Positions 25,250-34,933 of a DNA stretch of 64,000 nucleotides are shown piece after piece (the stretch's first letter is position 1; every line of letters starts with the position of its first letter). The notes beneath the pieces were generated by a model. That model saw only the letters and a program-made list of their open reading frames with translations. It had not been told where the DNA came from and ran no database searches. The DNA lies in assembly GCA_016713735.1 (NCBI GenBank), contig JADJOP010000015.1:1-64000 (forward strand), in the 5' to 3' direction. Position numbers and translations under genes: made by a program. This stretch comes from Bryobacterales bacterium. GTDB lineage: Bacteria > Acidobacteriota > Terriglobia > Bryobacterales > Bryobacteraceae.

Positions 25250-28009
25250 ATGGGACTTTGGGACGAGTTTGCCGCGACCACGCCCGAGCAATGGCGGAAG
25301 GCGATTTTGGCCGAGAACAAGGGTGAGTCACCGAAGAACCCGACACCGTTTTATACGCGCGCCGATACAGCGGGTCTGGATACGGCGGCGGCGCGGCGCA
25401 CGGAACGCGGCTGGCGCATGGCGGCGCCGGAGGAGATTCCGCCGCAGGTCGTGGTGATTGATCCGGCGTTGAAGGCGGTGGCGCAACTGGCGGCGGTAGC
25501 GGCGGCGGCTTCGCGCGGAGCCAAAGCGGTGCTGTTGACGGCGGGACCGAACTTTTTTCACGAGATCGCCAAGTTCCGCGCCGCGCGCGCCTTGTGGCGG
25601 CGGGTGAGCGCCCAGCCGCTGGAGTTGTGGGTGACCACGCCGGCCCGTTCGAGCACGGATGCGGATATGGATCTGCTGCGGGCGACGACGGAAGCGCTGA
25701 GCGCCGTGGTGGGCGGCTGCGATGTGCTGGTGGTGGGCAAGGCCGGGTTTGGCGAGCATCTGGCGCGGAGCCTGAACCGTGTGCTGTCCGAGGAGTCGCA
25801 CATTCATCATGTGGCCGATGCGGGCGGCGGGTGTTATTACATTGAGACCTTGACGGCCTCACTGGTCGAAGAGGCGGGCAAGCTGTGCGACGGAGTGGAA
25901 TTCCGGCCGGCAGCGGCCGCGCCGGCTGCGGCGGAACCGTGGATGAGTCCCGAAGGCATCGAGGTGAAGGCTCTTTACAGCGCCGCCGACCTGGCCGGCA
26001 TGGAGCACCTGGATTTCGGGGCCGGGCTGCCGCCGTTTCTGCGCGGGCCGTACGCGAGTATGTACACGGTGCGGCCGTGGACGATCCGCCAGTATGCGGG
26101 CTTCTCGACGGCCGAGGAATCGAATGCCTTTTACCGCCGCAACCTGGCGGGCGGGCAGAAGGGGCTTTCGGTGGCCTTCGACCTGGCCACGCACCGCGGC
26201 TATGACTCCGACCACGAGCGCGTGACGGGCGACGTAGGCAAGGCGGGCGTGGCGATCGACACGGTGGAGGACATGAAGATCCTCTTTGACCAGATTCCGC
26301 TGGACCAGATGTCGGTGTCGATGACAATGAACGGCGCCGTGCTTCCGGTGATGGCCTTCTATATCGTGGCCGCCGAGGAGCAAGGCGTGCCGCCGCAGAA
26401 GCTGGCGGGCACGATTCAGAACGACATTCTGAAGGAGTTCATGGTCCGGAACACCTACATCTATCCGCCGGGCCCGTCGATGCGGATCATCGGCGACATT
26501 TTCCGGTACTGTTCGGAGAAGATGCCGAAGTTCAACTGCATCTCGATCTCGGGCTATCACATGCAGGAGGCGGGGGCGACGGCGGATCTGGAGCTGGCCT
26601 ACACGCTGGCCAACGGTTTGGAGTATTTGCGCACGGGCTTGCGGGCGGGGTTGGATATCGACAGCTTTGCGCCGCGGCTGAGCTTTTTCTGGGCGATCGG
26701 GATGAACCACTTCATGGAGATCGCCAAGATGAGGGCGGGGCGGCTGGTGTGGTCGAAGCTGGTGAAACAGTTTGAGCCGAAGAGCACGAAGTCGATGGCG
26801 CTGCGCACGCACTGCCAGACCTCGGGTTGGAGCTTGACGGCGCAGGATGTGTACAACAACGTCATCCGGACTTGTTTGGAAGCGCTGGCGGCGGCAATGG
26901 GCGGCACGCAATCGCTGCACACCAACGCGCTCGATGAAGCGCTGGCGCTGCCTACCGATGCGAGCGCGAAGATTGCGCGCAACACGCAGATCTACCTGCA
27001 GAAGGAGACAGGGATTTGCGATGTGGTCGATCCGTGGGGCGGCAGCTACTATGTCGAAGCGCTGACCGGTGAGCTGGCCAAGAAGGCGTGGACGCTGATC
27101 CAGGAGATTGAGCAACTCGGCGGTATGACCAAGGCCATTGAGACAGGTCTGCCGAAGATGCGGATCGAGGAAGCGGCGGCGCGGCGGCAGGCGCGCATCG
27201 ACGCGGGGCGCGAGACGATTGTCGGCGTGAACCGCTATGTGGTGGAGGACGAGAAGCCGATTGACGTTCTGGTGGTGGACAACGCCGCCGTGCGCGAGAC
27301 GCAACTGGCGCGGCTGCATGCCGTGAAAGACAAGCGCGCCGACGATGCGGTGTATCACTCCCTGACGGCGCTGAAGCGCTGCGCCCAGACCGGGGAAGGC
27401 AACCTGTTGGAATGCGCCGTGGATGCGGCGCGAAAGCGCGCCACGCTGGGTGAGATTTCACTCGCGCTGGAAGAGGTGTTTGGCCGCTACCAGGCGGTGA
27501 ACCGGACCATCTCCGGTGTGTACTCCTCAGAGAGCCGCGACGATGCCGACTTCGCCGCTGTGCACGCCATGGCCAAGGAGTTTGAGGCCGAGGAGGGGCG
27601 GCGTCCGCGCATCCTCGTGGCCAAGATGGGGCAGGATGGACATGACCGCGGAGCGAAAGTGATCGCCACGGCGTTTGCCGATCTTGGGTTCGACGTCGAT
27701 CTGGGGCCGTTGTTCCAGACGCCGAAGGAAGTGGCGCGCATGGCTGTGGAAAATGACGTCCATGTGTTGGGTGTTTCCACACTAGCGGGCGGGCATAAGA
27801 CACTGGTACCGGAGGTGATCGCCGAATTGAAGACCCTCGGGCGCGATGACATTCTGGTTGTGGTGGGCGGTGTGATTCCGCCGCAGGACTATGAGTTCCT
27901 GATGCAGGCGGGCGCGGCCGGTGTGTTTGGGCCGGGAACGAAGATCCCGCTTTCGGCGCGGCAGATTCTGACGGCACTGCGGGGAGCGGCGAGTGGCGTC
28001 AGGGGCTGA
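25250..28009 (+). CDS. Methylmalonyl-CoA mutase, single-chain, with fused degenerate barrel fragment
   Basis: 919 residues, longer than the usual 700-750 of the catalytic subunit. Residues 240-760 form the complete substrate barrel (FLRGPYASMYTVRPWTIRQY, FDLATHRGYDSDH, RTHCQTSGWSLT). Residues 780-910 form the B12 domain with the cobalt-ligand motif GQDGHDRG plus STLAGGH and VVVGGVIPP. Residues 70-216 repeat, in degraded form, the barrel segment 480-615 (FFHEIAKFRAARALW against HFMEIAKMRAGRLVW; HVADAGGGCYYIETL against DVVDPWGGSYYVEAL). This resembles a remnant of the inactive small subunit fused to the active one. It converts (R)-methylmalonyl-CoA and succinyl-CoA and overlaps the GTPase gene by 17 bases. 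Confidence 0.93.
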   Translation: MGLWDEFAATTPEQWRKAILAENKGESPKNPTPFYTRADTAGLDTAAARRTERGWRMAAPEEIPPQVVVIDPALKAVAQLAAVAAAASRGAKAVLLTAGPNFFHEIAKFRAARALWRRVSAQPLELWVTTPARSSTDADMDLLRATTEALSAVVGGCDVLVVGKAGFGEHLARSLNRVLSEESHIHHVADAGGGCYYIETLTASLVEEAGKLCDGVEFRPAAAAPAAAEPWMSPEGIEVKALYSAADLAGMEHLDFGAGLPPFLRGPYASMYTVRPWTIRQYAGFSTAEESNAFYRRNLAGGQKGLSVAFDLATHRGYDSDHERVTGDVGKAGVAIDTVEDMKILFDQIPLDQMSVSMTMNGAVLPVMAFYIVAAEEQGVPPQKLAGTIQNDILKEFMVRNTYIYPPGPSMRIIGDIFRYCSEKMPKFNCISISGYHMQEAGATADLELAYTLANGLEYLRTGLRAGLDIDSFAPRLSFFWAIGMNHFMEIAKMRAGRLVWSKLVKQFEPKSTKSMALRTHCQTSGWSLTAQDVYNNVIRTCLEALAAAMGGTQSLHTNALDEALALPTDASAKIARNTQIYLQKETGICDVVDPWGGSYYVEALTGELAKKAWTLIQEIEQLGGMTKAIETGLPKMRIEEAAARRQARIDAGRETIVGVNRYVVEDEKPIDVLVVDNAAVRETQLARLHAVKDKRADDAVYHSLTALKRCAQTGEGNLLECAVDAARKRATLGEISLALEEVFGRYQAVNRTISGVYSSESRDDADFAAVHAMAKEFEAEEGRRPRILVAKMGQDGHDRGAKVIATAFADLGFDVDLGPLFQTPKEVARMAVENDVHVLGVSTLAGGHKTLVPEVIAELKTLGRDDILVVVGGVIPPQDYEFLMQAGAAGVFGPGTKIPLSARQILTALRGAASGVRG

Positions 28010-29030
28010 GGAGCCGTTGCGTTGGGTGCGACGCCGCCTGACGGTGGCGCAATACGTGGATGGTGTGCTGGCGGCCAACCGCAGCGTGTTGGCGCGCGCC
28101 ATCACGGTGATTGAGAGCGACCATCCGGCTGATGGTGACCTGGCGACGGCGATTCTGGAAGCGATTCTGCCGCATACGGGAAATTCCCGCAGGGTCGGCA
28201 TCACGGGTGTGCCTGGTGTAGGGAAGAGCACCTTTCTCGATGCCCTGGGCCTGCATCTGATCCGTAATTGTGGAGAAAAAGTCGCCGTCCTGAGTGTGGA
28301 CCCGTCGAGTCCTGTCTCGGGAGGCAGCATCCTGGGCGACAAGACGAGGATGGAGAGGCTTTCGGCTGAGGAAGATGCGTTCATCCGGCCGTCACCTTCG
28401 CGTGGTCATCTGGGAGGGGTGACGCGGCGCACGCGGGAGACGATGTTGTTGTGTGAGGCGGCGGGATTCACGAACGTGCTGGTGGAAACGGTGGGCGTGG
28501 GGCAGTCAGAGACGGCGGTGCGGTCGATGACGGATTACTTTCTTTTGCTGATGCTGCCCGGAGCGGGCGATGAATTGCAAGGGATCAAGCGGGGCATTCT
28601 CGAAATGGTCGACGGCATGGCCATCAACAAGGCTGATGGAGACAACGTGGAGCGCGCCACCCGGGCCCGGGCGGACTATGCGAGTGCGCTGCATTTATTT
28701 CCTCCGGCCCCTGGCGGCTGGGTTCCGCGCGTGCTCGCGTGCAGTGCGCGGACAGGTGAAGGCGTGGCCGAGGTGTGGAGCAGTGTGCTCGACCACGGTG
28801 CGCTGATGCGGGAGAAGAACCTGCTCGAGCCCAGACGGCGGGAACAGTCGCTGGCCTGGATGAGGGAACTGATTTCGATCGGTCTGGAGGAAGAGTTCAG
28901 CCGCAGCCAGCGAGTGAGCCAGCAGATGCCCCGGTGGGAGCAAGAGGTGCGCGCGGGGACGGCGACGCCGTTTGCCGCCGCGCGGGCGCTGCTCCAGGAT
29001 TTTCATACGACGGATACGCCAAAGGAGTAG
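27993..29030 (+). CDS. meaB: MeaB/ArgK-type G-protein chaperone of methylmalonyl-CoA mutase
   Basis: 345 residues, GTG start inside the mutase gene. P-loop GVPGVGKST near residue 73, DPSSPVSGGSILGDKTRM switch, ETVGVGQSE (G3), and INKAD (G4). The family loads and protects the B12 cofactor of acyl-CoA mutases by GTP hydrolysis. Gene fusion to or overlap with the mutase is common, and here the 17-base overlap fits partner proteins made together. The C-terminal helices that dimerise MeaB are present. Confidence 0.93.
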   Translation: MASGAEEPLRWVRRRLTVAQYVDGVLAANRSVLARAITVIESDHPADGDLATAILEAILPHTGNSRRVGITGVPGVGKSTFLDALGLHLIRNCGEKVAVLSVDPSSPVSGGSILGDKTRMERLSAEEDAFIRPSPSRGHLGGVTRRTRETMLLCEAAGFTNVLVETVGVGQSETAVRSMTDYFLLLMLPGAGDELQGIKRGILEMVDGMAINKADGDNVERATRARADYASALHLFPPAPGGWVPRVLACSARTGEGVAEVWSSVLDHGALMREKNLLEPRRREQSLAWMRELISIGLEEEFSRSQRVSQQMPRWEQEVRAGTATPFAAARALLQDFHTTDTPKE

Positions 29031-29033
29031 TTC

Positions 29034-30545
29034 ATGTCATTTCCATTTCCAGTTCTGTCGCCGGAGGAGGCGGCCGAGCTTATTGGGCACGGTTCGACGA
29101 TCGGCTTCAGCGGGTTCACGCCGGCGGGCGCGGCGAAGTCGATTCCGGTGGCGCTGGCCAAGAAGGCCGAGCGCGAACATGCGGCCGGACGTGAATTCAC
29201 GGTCGGCGTGCTGACCGGGGCCTCGACGGGGCCCAGTCTGGATGGCGCGCTGGCCAAGGCCAATGCGATTCGATTCCGGACGCCGTACCAGTCGGACCCG
29301 TTGTTGCGGAAGCAGATCAACTCCGGGCAGGTTCACTTCCTGGACATGCATCTCTCGTTGCTGCCGCAGCAGGTGCGCTATGGATTTCTGGGCAAGGTGC
29401 ATTGGGCCGTGCTGGAAGCCTGCGACATCACGCCGGGCGGCGGCATTGTGCTGACGACGTCGGTGGGCGTTTCCAATACCTATGCCAATCGCGCCGAGAA
29501 GGTGCTGATCGAGTTGAACCGGCGGCATCCGCCGCAGTTGTTGGGGATGCACGACATTTTCGAGCCGGCCGATCCGCCGGCGCGCAACGAAATTCCGATT
29601 TACAACGTGCATGACCGCATCGGCTCGCCGGTGCTGGTGATCGATCCGAAGAAGATCGCCGGCGTTGTCTTCACCGATGCCGATGACGAAGCGACGCCGT
29701 TTGCGCCGGCCACGCCGACGACCGAGCAGATCGGGCAGAACGTGGCTGATTTTCTTGTCGCCGAGATGCGCGCGGGGAGGATTCCGAAGAGCTTTCTGCC
29801 GCTGCAATCCGGTGTAGGCGACATTGCCAATGCCGTGCTGGGGGCGCTTGGGGCGCATCCGGAGGTGCCGGACTTTGAGATGTACACCGAGGTGCTGCAG
29901 GACTCAGTGATGGATCTGCTGGAGAGCGGGCGCTGCCGGTTTGCCAGCACCTGCGCGCTGACGCTGAGTCCGGAGAAGAACGCGCAGTTCCGCGGCAACC
30001 TCGACTTTTTCCGCTCGCGCATTCTGATGCGGCCGCAGGAGATCACGAATCACCCCGAGATCGTGCGGCGGCTGGGCATCATTTCCATGAACACGGCCAT
30101 TGAGATGGACCTTGGCGGCAACGTGAACTCGACGCACGTGATGGGCAAGACGATGATGAACGGCATTGGCGGCTCGGGCGACTTCACGCGCAACGCTTAT
30201 GTGTCGATCTTCAGTTGCCCGTCGACGCAGAAGGGCGGCAAGATCTCCACGATCGTGCCGCTGGCTTCGCACATTGACCATAACGAGCATTCGGTGCAGA
30301 TCGTGGCGACGGAGTTTGGCGTGGCCGACCTGCGCGGCAAGGACCCGCACCAGCGGGCCGAGTTGATTATCGACAAGTGCGCGCATCCTGATTTCCGCGA
30401 GCAACTGCGCGGGTACATGAGGCTGCTGCACACCGACACGCACGAGCCGTTGAGCCTCACCGGCGCCTTTGCCATGCACCGGCAGTTCCTCGAAACCGGC
30501 GACATGCGCGGCGTGGATTGGAACGCCTGGAAGGCGCGGCGGTAA
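29034..30545 (+). CDS. Succinyl-CoA/propionyl-CoA CoA-transferase (acetyl-CoA hydrolase family)
   Basis: 503 residues, the normal length for the Cat1/Ach1/AarC class I CoA-transferases. The catalytic glutamate is in MYTEVLQDS; the oxyanion loop is seen in MMNGIGGSGDFTRNA, and the C-terminal domain has VATEFGVADLRGK. Members move CoA between succinate, propionate or acetate. Placed 3 bases after meaB, it is best read as propionyl-CoA:succinate CoA transferase, closing the Wood-Werkman cycle without spending ATP. Acetate as partner cannot be ruled out from sequence. Confidence 0.9.
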   Translation: MSFPFPVLSPEEAAELIGHGSTIGFSGFTPAGAAKSIPVALAKKAEREHAAGREFTVGVLTGASTGPSLDGALAKANAIRFRTPYQSDPLLRKQINSGQVHFLDMHLSLLPQQVRYGFLGKVHWAVLEACDITPGGGIVLTTSVGVSNTYANRAEKVLIELNRRHPPQLLGMHDIFEPADPPARNEIPIYNVHDRIGSPVLVIDPKKIAGVVFTDADDEATPFAPATPTTEQIGQNVADFLVAEMRAGRIPKSFLPLQSGVGDIANAVLGALGAHPEVPDFEMYTEVLQDSVMDLLESGRCRFASTCALTLSPEKNAQFRGNLDFFRSRILMRPQEITNHPEIVRRLGIISMNTAIEMDLGGNVNSTHVMGKTMMNGIGGSGDFTRNAYVSIFSCPSTQKGGKISTIVPLASHIDHNEHSVQIVATEFGVADLRGKDPHQRAELIIDKCAHPDFREQLRGYMRLLHTDTHEPLSLTGAFAMHRQFLETGDMRGVDWNAWKARR

Positions 30546-30579
30546 GGCAGCAAGGCGAGCTTCGCGGCGGGTGCGGCGA

Positions 30580-30585
30580 TAGAAT
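30580..30585 (+). promoter_or_regulatory. -10-like TAGAAT box 7 bases before an ATG
   Basis: TAGAAT ends 7 bases upstream of the ATG at 30593, so a transcript would begin at or within a base or two of the start codon. No ribosome site exists in that gap. Confidence 0.45.
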
Positions 30586-30592
30586 AGCGGCC

Positions 30593-31945
30593 ATGAGCGC
30601 ACTCACCCGCCGTCACCTTTCGGCACTTGGCCTGACCCTGTTCTCGCGCGCTTCGGCGCAATCCGGACGGCGGCCGAAGCTGCTGCTGCGGAACTTCTGG
30701 CAGGACGTCAACATCGGCGACGTGGGGCATGGCCCGGGGGCGCTGACGCTGCTCTACAAGTATTTCCCCGAGGCTGAGATCATGCTGTGGCCGAAGCAGT
30801 TGGGGCCGGAGCCGCGGCGGTTGGTGACGCAGGGCTACCCGAAGCTGAAGATCGTGGAGGGCGGCGTTTCGCGCGACGGCAAGCCGCTTACGCCCGAGGT
30901 GGCCAAGGCGTGGGAAGAGGCCGATCTCTATATCAGCGGCTCTGGCTCGGGCTTCCCGGCGCACACCGACGCCATCGCGTTTCACAAAGCTACTGGTAAG
31001 CCGGTGGGTGTGTTCGGCGTGAGCACGGATCCGATCTCGGGCTTCGGCAACGGCCGTGAACCGGAGGGCGGGACGCTCGAACAGATTCGCGCGAAGGCCG
31101 CGCGGCTGCCGGCGACGCATCTGCCGGAGGACTACCGGTACATCATCGACCGCGCGTCGTTCTTCTTTTGCCGCGACACGATTTCGGTGGGCTACCTGAA
31201 AGCGCAGGGAGTGAAGACGCCCATTCTCGAATTCGGCCCCGACGCGCAACTGGGCATGCACCTGCGCGACGACGCCAAGGGGTTCGCCTATCTGAAGTCG
31301 GCCGGTTTGCGGGAGGGCAAGTTCATTTGCGTGATTCCTCGGCTGCGCTACACGCCGTATTACCGCATCCGCAACACGCCGCGGGTGCCTGACGACTACG
31401 TGAAGGACGCCATCAACGATCGCACCACCCAGCAGGATCACGCCAAGCTGCGGGAGATGATCATCGCCTACGTGAAGAACACGGGGAACAAGGTGATGGC
31501 CTGCGCCGAGATGACCTACCAGGTGCAGATGGCCAAAGAGGTGTTGGTGGATCCGCTGCCGGAGGAGATCAAGAAGAACGTGGTGTGGCGCGATACGTTC
31601 TGGCTGCCGGATGAGGCGGCGTCGGTGTATTCCAAGGCCCAGGCGGTGATCAGCGTGGAGTGCCACTCGCCGCTGATTTCGCTGCGCAACGGCACGCCGA
31701 CGTTCTATGTGCGGCAGCCCACCGACACCTGCAAGGGGCAGATGTACCGCGACATCGGCGCGAAGGACTGGTTTTTTGAAGTGGACGAAACCAGCGGCGG
31801 GCAGTTGTGGTCGCGGCTCGAGTCGATTGTGCGCGACCCGGCGCGGGCCAAGGCGCAGGTGCGCTCGATCATGAGTACGGTGGAGGGGCGGCAGAAGCGG
31901 ATGGTGGAGGCGGTGCGCGAGGCGTGCGCGCAACGGCGGGCGTAG
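30593..31945 (+). CDS. Exported polysaccharide pyruvyl transferase-family protein
   Basis: 450 residues, with a Tat-like signal (TRRHLSALGLTLF) of about 23 residues. The body shows features of the PF04230 family: an N-terminal NIGDVGHGPGALTLL loop (which binds the sugar-nucleotide-like donor in related folds), YISGSGSGFP, FCRDTISVGYLKAQGV, EFGPDAQLGM and SVECHSPLISLRNGTP near the end. In other bacteria the family adds pyruvate ketals to cell-surface sugars inside the cytoplasm; export of this one makes that donor chemistry unlikely, so it may be repurposed. It precedes the PSCyt1 gene on the same strand. Confidence 0.75.
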   Translation: MSALTRRHLSALGLTLFSRASAQSGRRPKLLLRNFWQDVNIGDVGHGPGALTLLYKYFPEAEIMLWPKQLGPEPRRLVTQGYPKLKIVEGGVSRDGKPLTPEVAKAWEEADLYISGSGSGFPAHTDAIAFHKATGKPVGVFGVSTDPISGFGNGREPEGGTLEQIRAKAARLPATHLPEDYRYIIDRASFFFCRDTISVGYLKAQGVKTPILEFGPDAQLGMHLRDDAKGFAYLKSAGLREGKFICVIPRLRYTPYYRIRNTPRVPDDYVKDAINDRTTQQDHAKLREMIIAYVKNTGNKVMACAEMTYQVQMAKEVLVDPLPEEIKKNVVWRDTFWLPDEAASVYSKAQAVISVECHSPLISLRNGTPTFYVRQPTDTCKGQMYRDIGAKDWFFEVDETSGGQLWSRLESIVRDPARAKAQVRSIMSTVEGRQKRMVEAVREACAQRRA

Positions 31946-31956
31946 GCGGCCGCATA

Positions 31957-31962
31957 TAGAAT
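31957..31962 (+). promoter_or_regulatory. -10-like TAGAAT box 7 bases before an ATG
   Basis: The same TAGAAT hexamer as at 30580 precedes the ATG at 31970 by 7 bases. A G-rich AGGGG lies directly against the ATG, too close to act as a normal ribosome site. Confidence 0.45.
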
Positions 31963-31969
31963 AAGGGGC

Positions 31970-34933
31970 ATGCGTTCCGCACTCCTGGGTCTCTGTGTCT
32001 CCACGCTGACGGTGTGCGCGGCCGAGAGGACGGTGGAGTTCAACCGCGATGTGCGGCCGGTTCTTTCGGACAAGTGTTTCACTTGCCACGGTCCGGACGC
32101 GAAGACGAAGAACATCCCGCTGCGGTTGGACCAGGAGGCGGCGGCCAAAGCCGACCTTGGCGCGGGACGGCGGGCCATCGTGGAAGGCGATCCGGATGCG
32201 AGCGAACTGATCCGCCGCGTGACGACGGAGAGCAAGGCCAAGCGCATGCCGCCGGTGCACACGGGGCACGCGATTACGCCAAAGGAAGTTGAGGTGCTGC
32301 GTTCGTGGATCGCCGCGGGCGCGAAGTGGGAGAAGCACTGGTCGTTCATTCCGCCGAGGACTCCGGCGCTGCCGAAAGTGAGCAATACGGCGTGGGTGCG
32401 CAATCCGATTGATGCGTTTGTGCTGGAGCGGCTCGACCGCGAGGGCTTGCGGCCATCGGCGGAGGCGGGCAAGGAGGCGCTGCTGCGGCGGGCGACGCTC
32501 GACCTCACCGGTTTGCCGCCGGCCACGGCCGAGATTGACGCGTTCCTGGCTGACTCTTCGCCGCAGGCCTATGAGCGCGCCGTCGACCGCCTGCTTGCTT
32601 CGCCGCGCTACGCCGAGCGCATGGCCTACCGCTGGCTTGACTACGCGCGCTATTCCGACACCAACGGCTACCAGTTTGACGGTGAGCGTTCGATGTGGCG
32701 CTGGCGCGATTGGGTGATTGAGGCGTTTGCGAAGAACAAGCCGTATGACCGGTTCACGCTGGAACAGATCGCCGGCGACATGCTGCCGGGGGCGACCACC
32801 GAGCAGAAGGTGGCCACGGGCTTCAATCGCAATCATCGCGGCAACTCCGAGTTCGGCATCATCGCCGAGGAGTACGCCGTGGAGTATGTGATTGACCGGA
32901 TGGAGACGACGTCGGCCGTGTTCATGGGACTCACCATGGGCTGCGCCCGCTGCCACAACCACAAGTACGATCCCATCGCGCAGCGGGAGTTCTACCAGAT
33001 GTACGCCTACTTCAACAATGTGCCGGAGCAGGGCCGGGCGATGAAGTATGGCAACTCGCCGCCGCTTGTTGCCGCGCCGACCGAAGAGCAGCAGGCGCAA
33101 GCGCGCGCGCTTGACGCAAAGATCGCCGTCATCGAGAAGTGGATTGAGGCGCGAGGCCCGCACCCCAAGCGCGAAATGGCGGCATGGTCGAAGACGGCGG
33201 CTGCCGGCGGACAAACCCTGTGGGCTCCGGATTCCGGGCGCGAGCGCAACCTGAAGCGCATCGTGCACGATATTGACGACCGTTTCAGCGTCTCGGCGCG
33301 CGTCTCGGCTGAGAGCAGCGCGCCGAACGGCGCCATTTGGACGCGCACGGACAACTCGCCCCGAGGCCGCGGCTATGGGCTTTACGCCAGGCAGGGCAAG
33401 CTGATGGTGCACTTCATCAACGACTGGGACGACGACGCCATTCGCATCGTTTCGAAGACCGCGCTTGCGGCCGGGCGCGCCTATAACGTGCTGGTTACCT
33501 ACTCAGGCTCGCGCATGGCCGAGGGCATTCACGTTTACGTGGATGGAGCCGAGATCGAGATGGAGGTCAAGCTCGACACGCTCTACCGTCCGCTTGGCAA
33601 TGCGGGCAAGGCATTCAAGGAGATTTTCCGCATCGGCGAAGGGAACGGGCCGGAGAACAAGTTCAACGGAGTGGTGGAAGACGTGGCTGTCTATTCGCGC
33701 GTGCTCAACGGGGATGAGATCACCGCGCTGGCTTCGTCCAAGCCGTCGCTGCTTTACTTCCTGGAGAACGCCGCCGCGCCCGAGGTGCGGGAGCAGTGGG
33801 CGAAGCTGACGCAACTGCGGCGTGAACGTGAGGCGCTGGAGCGCAGCTTTCCGACGGTGATGGTGATGGCCGAGTTGCCGCAGCGGCGGCCGACACACCT
33901 CTTGCTGCGCGGTCAATATGACAAGCCCGGTGAAGTGGTGGAGCCGGGCGTGCCGGCGCAGTTACACCCGCTGCCGGCGGGTGCGCCGAACAACCGGCTG
34001 GGGTTCGCGCAGTGGCTGATTGCGCCGGAGAATCCGTTGACGGCGCGGGTGGCGGTGAACCGTTTCTGGCAGATGATGTTCGGCGTGGGGCTGGTGAAGA
34101 CGGTGGAAGACTTTGGGCTGCAGGGCGAGTGGCCGTCGCATCCGGAGCTGTTGGACTGGATGGCCACGGAGTTCGTGCGCTCGGGTTGGGATGTGAAGGG
34201 GCTGCTGAAGCTGATGGTGACGAGCGCGACCTACCGGCAGGAATCCAAGGCGTCGCCGGAGTTGCTGCAGCGTGATCCGGAGAACCGGCTGCTGGCGCGG
34301 GGGGCGCGGTTCCGTGTCCCTGCCGAGTCGGTGCGCGACACGGCGCTGGCGGTGGCGGGGTTGCTCGATGCGCGCATTGGCGGCCCGTCGGTGAAGCCCT
34401 ATCAGCCCGACGGCCTGTGGAAGGAACTCACCATGCAGGACATGGATTACACGCAGGCGCACGGGCGCGACTTGTACCGCCGTAGTCTTTATACGTTTTG
34501 GAAGCGGACCGTGGCGCCGCCGATGCTGGCCAATTTCGACGCCGCCAATCGCGAAGCGTGCGTGGTGCGCGAGAGCAGGACGAACACGCCGCTGCAGGCG
34601 TTGAACCTGATGAACGATGTGCAGTTTGTGGAAGCGGCGCGGGTGTTTGGGCAGCGCATGGTGCTCGAAGGCGGGGCCAGTGTGGAGGAGCGGTTGCGCT
34701 ATGGCTTCCGGCTGGCCACGGGGCGCGTGCCGAAGGCGGCTGAGTTGGAGGTGTTGCGCGGCAGCCTGAGTTACCATCTCGACTACTTTGCCGGCGATGC
34801 GAAGCGTGTGGAGCAGTTCCTGGCGCAGGGCGAAGCGCCGGTTGACGCGCGGGTGGACAAACGCGAGCTGGCCGCGTATGGGTCGGTGGGCAGCCTTCTT
34901 CTCAATCTCGATGAAACGGTGACGCGGCAATGA
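31970..34933 (+). CDS. Exported PSCyt1/DUF1549/DUF1553 protein with LamG-like insert
   Basis: 987 residues. After a signal peptide (about 18 residues) comes a heme motif, CFTCHG, of the planctomycete-type cytochrome domain, then the DUF1549 block (NPIDAFVLERL, WLDYARYSDTNGY), a CARCHNHKYDPI second heme-like motif, and a concanavalin/LamG-like module around residues 440-590 (VLVTYSGSRMAEGIHVYVDG). The DUF1553 block (NPLTARVAVNRFWQMMFG; RESRTNTPLQALNLMND) closes the protein. The stop overlaps the DUF1501 gene by 4 bases, a pair found throughout Planctomycetota and Acidobacteriota. The function is not established; roles in polymer breakdown are suspected from context with sulfatases. Confidence 0.9.
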   Translation: MRSALLGLCVSTLTVCAAERTVEFNRDVRPVLSDKCFTCHGPDAKTKNIPLRLDQEAAAKADLGAGRRAIVEGDPDASELIRRVTTESKAKRMPPVHTGHAITPKEVEVLRSWIAAGAKWEKHWSFIPPRTPALPKVSNTAWVRNPIDAFVLERLDREGLRPSAEAGKEALLRRATLDLTGLPPATAEIDAFLADSSPQAYERAVDRLLASPRYAERMAYRWLDYARYSDTNGYQFDGERSMWRWRDWVIEAFAKNKPYDRFTLEQIAGDMLPGATTEQKVATGFNRNHRGNSEFGIIAEEYAVEYVIDRMETTSAVFMGLTMGCARCHNHKYDPIAQREFYQMYAYFNNVPEQGRAMKYGNSPPLVAAPTEEQQAQARALDAKIAVIEKWIEARGPHPKREMAAWSKTAAAGGQTLWAPDSGRERNLKRIVHDIDDRFSVSARVSAESSAPNGAIWTRTDNSPRGRGYGLYARQGKLMVHFINDWDDDAIRIVSKTALAAGRAYNVLVTYSGSRMAEGIHVYVDGAEIEMEVKLDTLYRPLGNAGKAFKEIFRIGEGNGPENKFNGVVEDVAVYSRVLNGDEITALASSKPSLLYFLENAAAPEVREQWAKLTQLRREREALERSFPTVMVMAELPQRRPTHLLLRGQYDKPGEVVEPGVPAQLHPLPAGAPNNRLGFAQWLIAPENPLTARVAVNRFWQMMFGVGLVKTVEDFGLQGEWPSHPELLDWMATEFVRSGWDVKGLLKLMVTSATYRQESKASPELLQRDPENRLLARGARFRVPAESVRDTALAVAGLLDARIGGPSVKPYQPDGLWKELTMQDMDYTQAHGRDLYRRSLYTFWKRTVAPPMLANFDAANREACVVRESRTNTPLQALNLMNDVQFVEAARVFGQRMVLEGGASVEERLRYGFRLATGRVPKAAELEVLRGSLSYHLDYFAGDAKRVEQFLAQGEAPVDARVDKRELAAYGSVGSLLLNLDETVTRQ

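Noticed and set aside
24312..26327. A 671-codon minus-strand open frame
   Set aside because: Antisense to the biotin carrier, epimerase and mutase genes; low-complexity Pro/Arg/Ser composition and no recognisable motif.
30197..33412. A 1071-codon open frame on the minus strand
   Set aside because: It is a shadow of three plus-strand genes with clear family motifs; the translation is Arg/His/Pro-rich with no domain, as expected from antisense reading of GC-rich codons.
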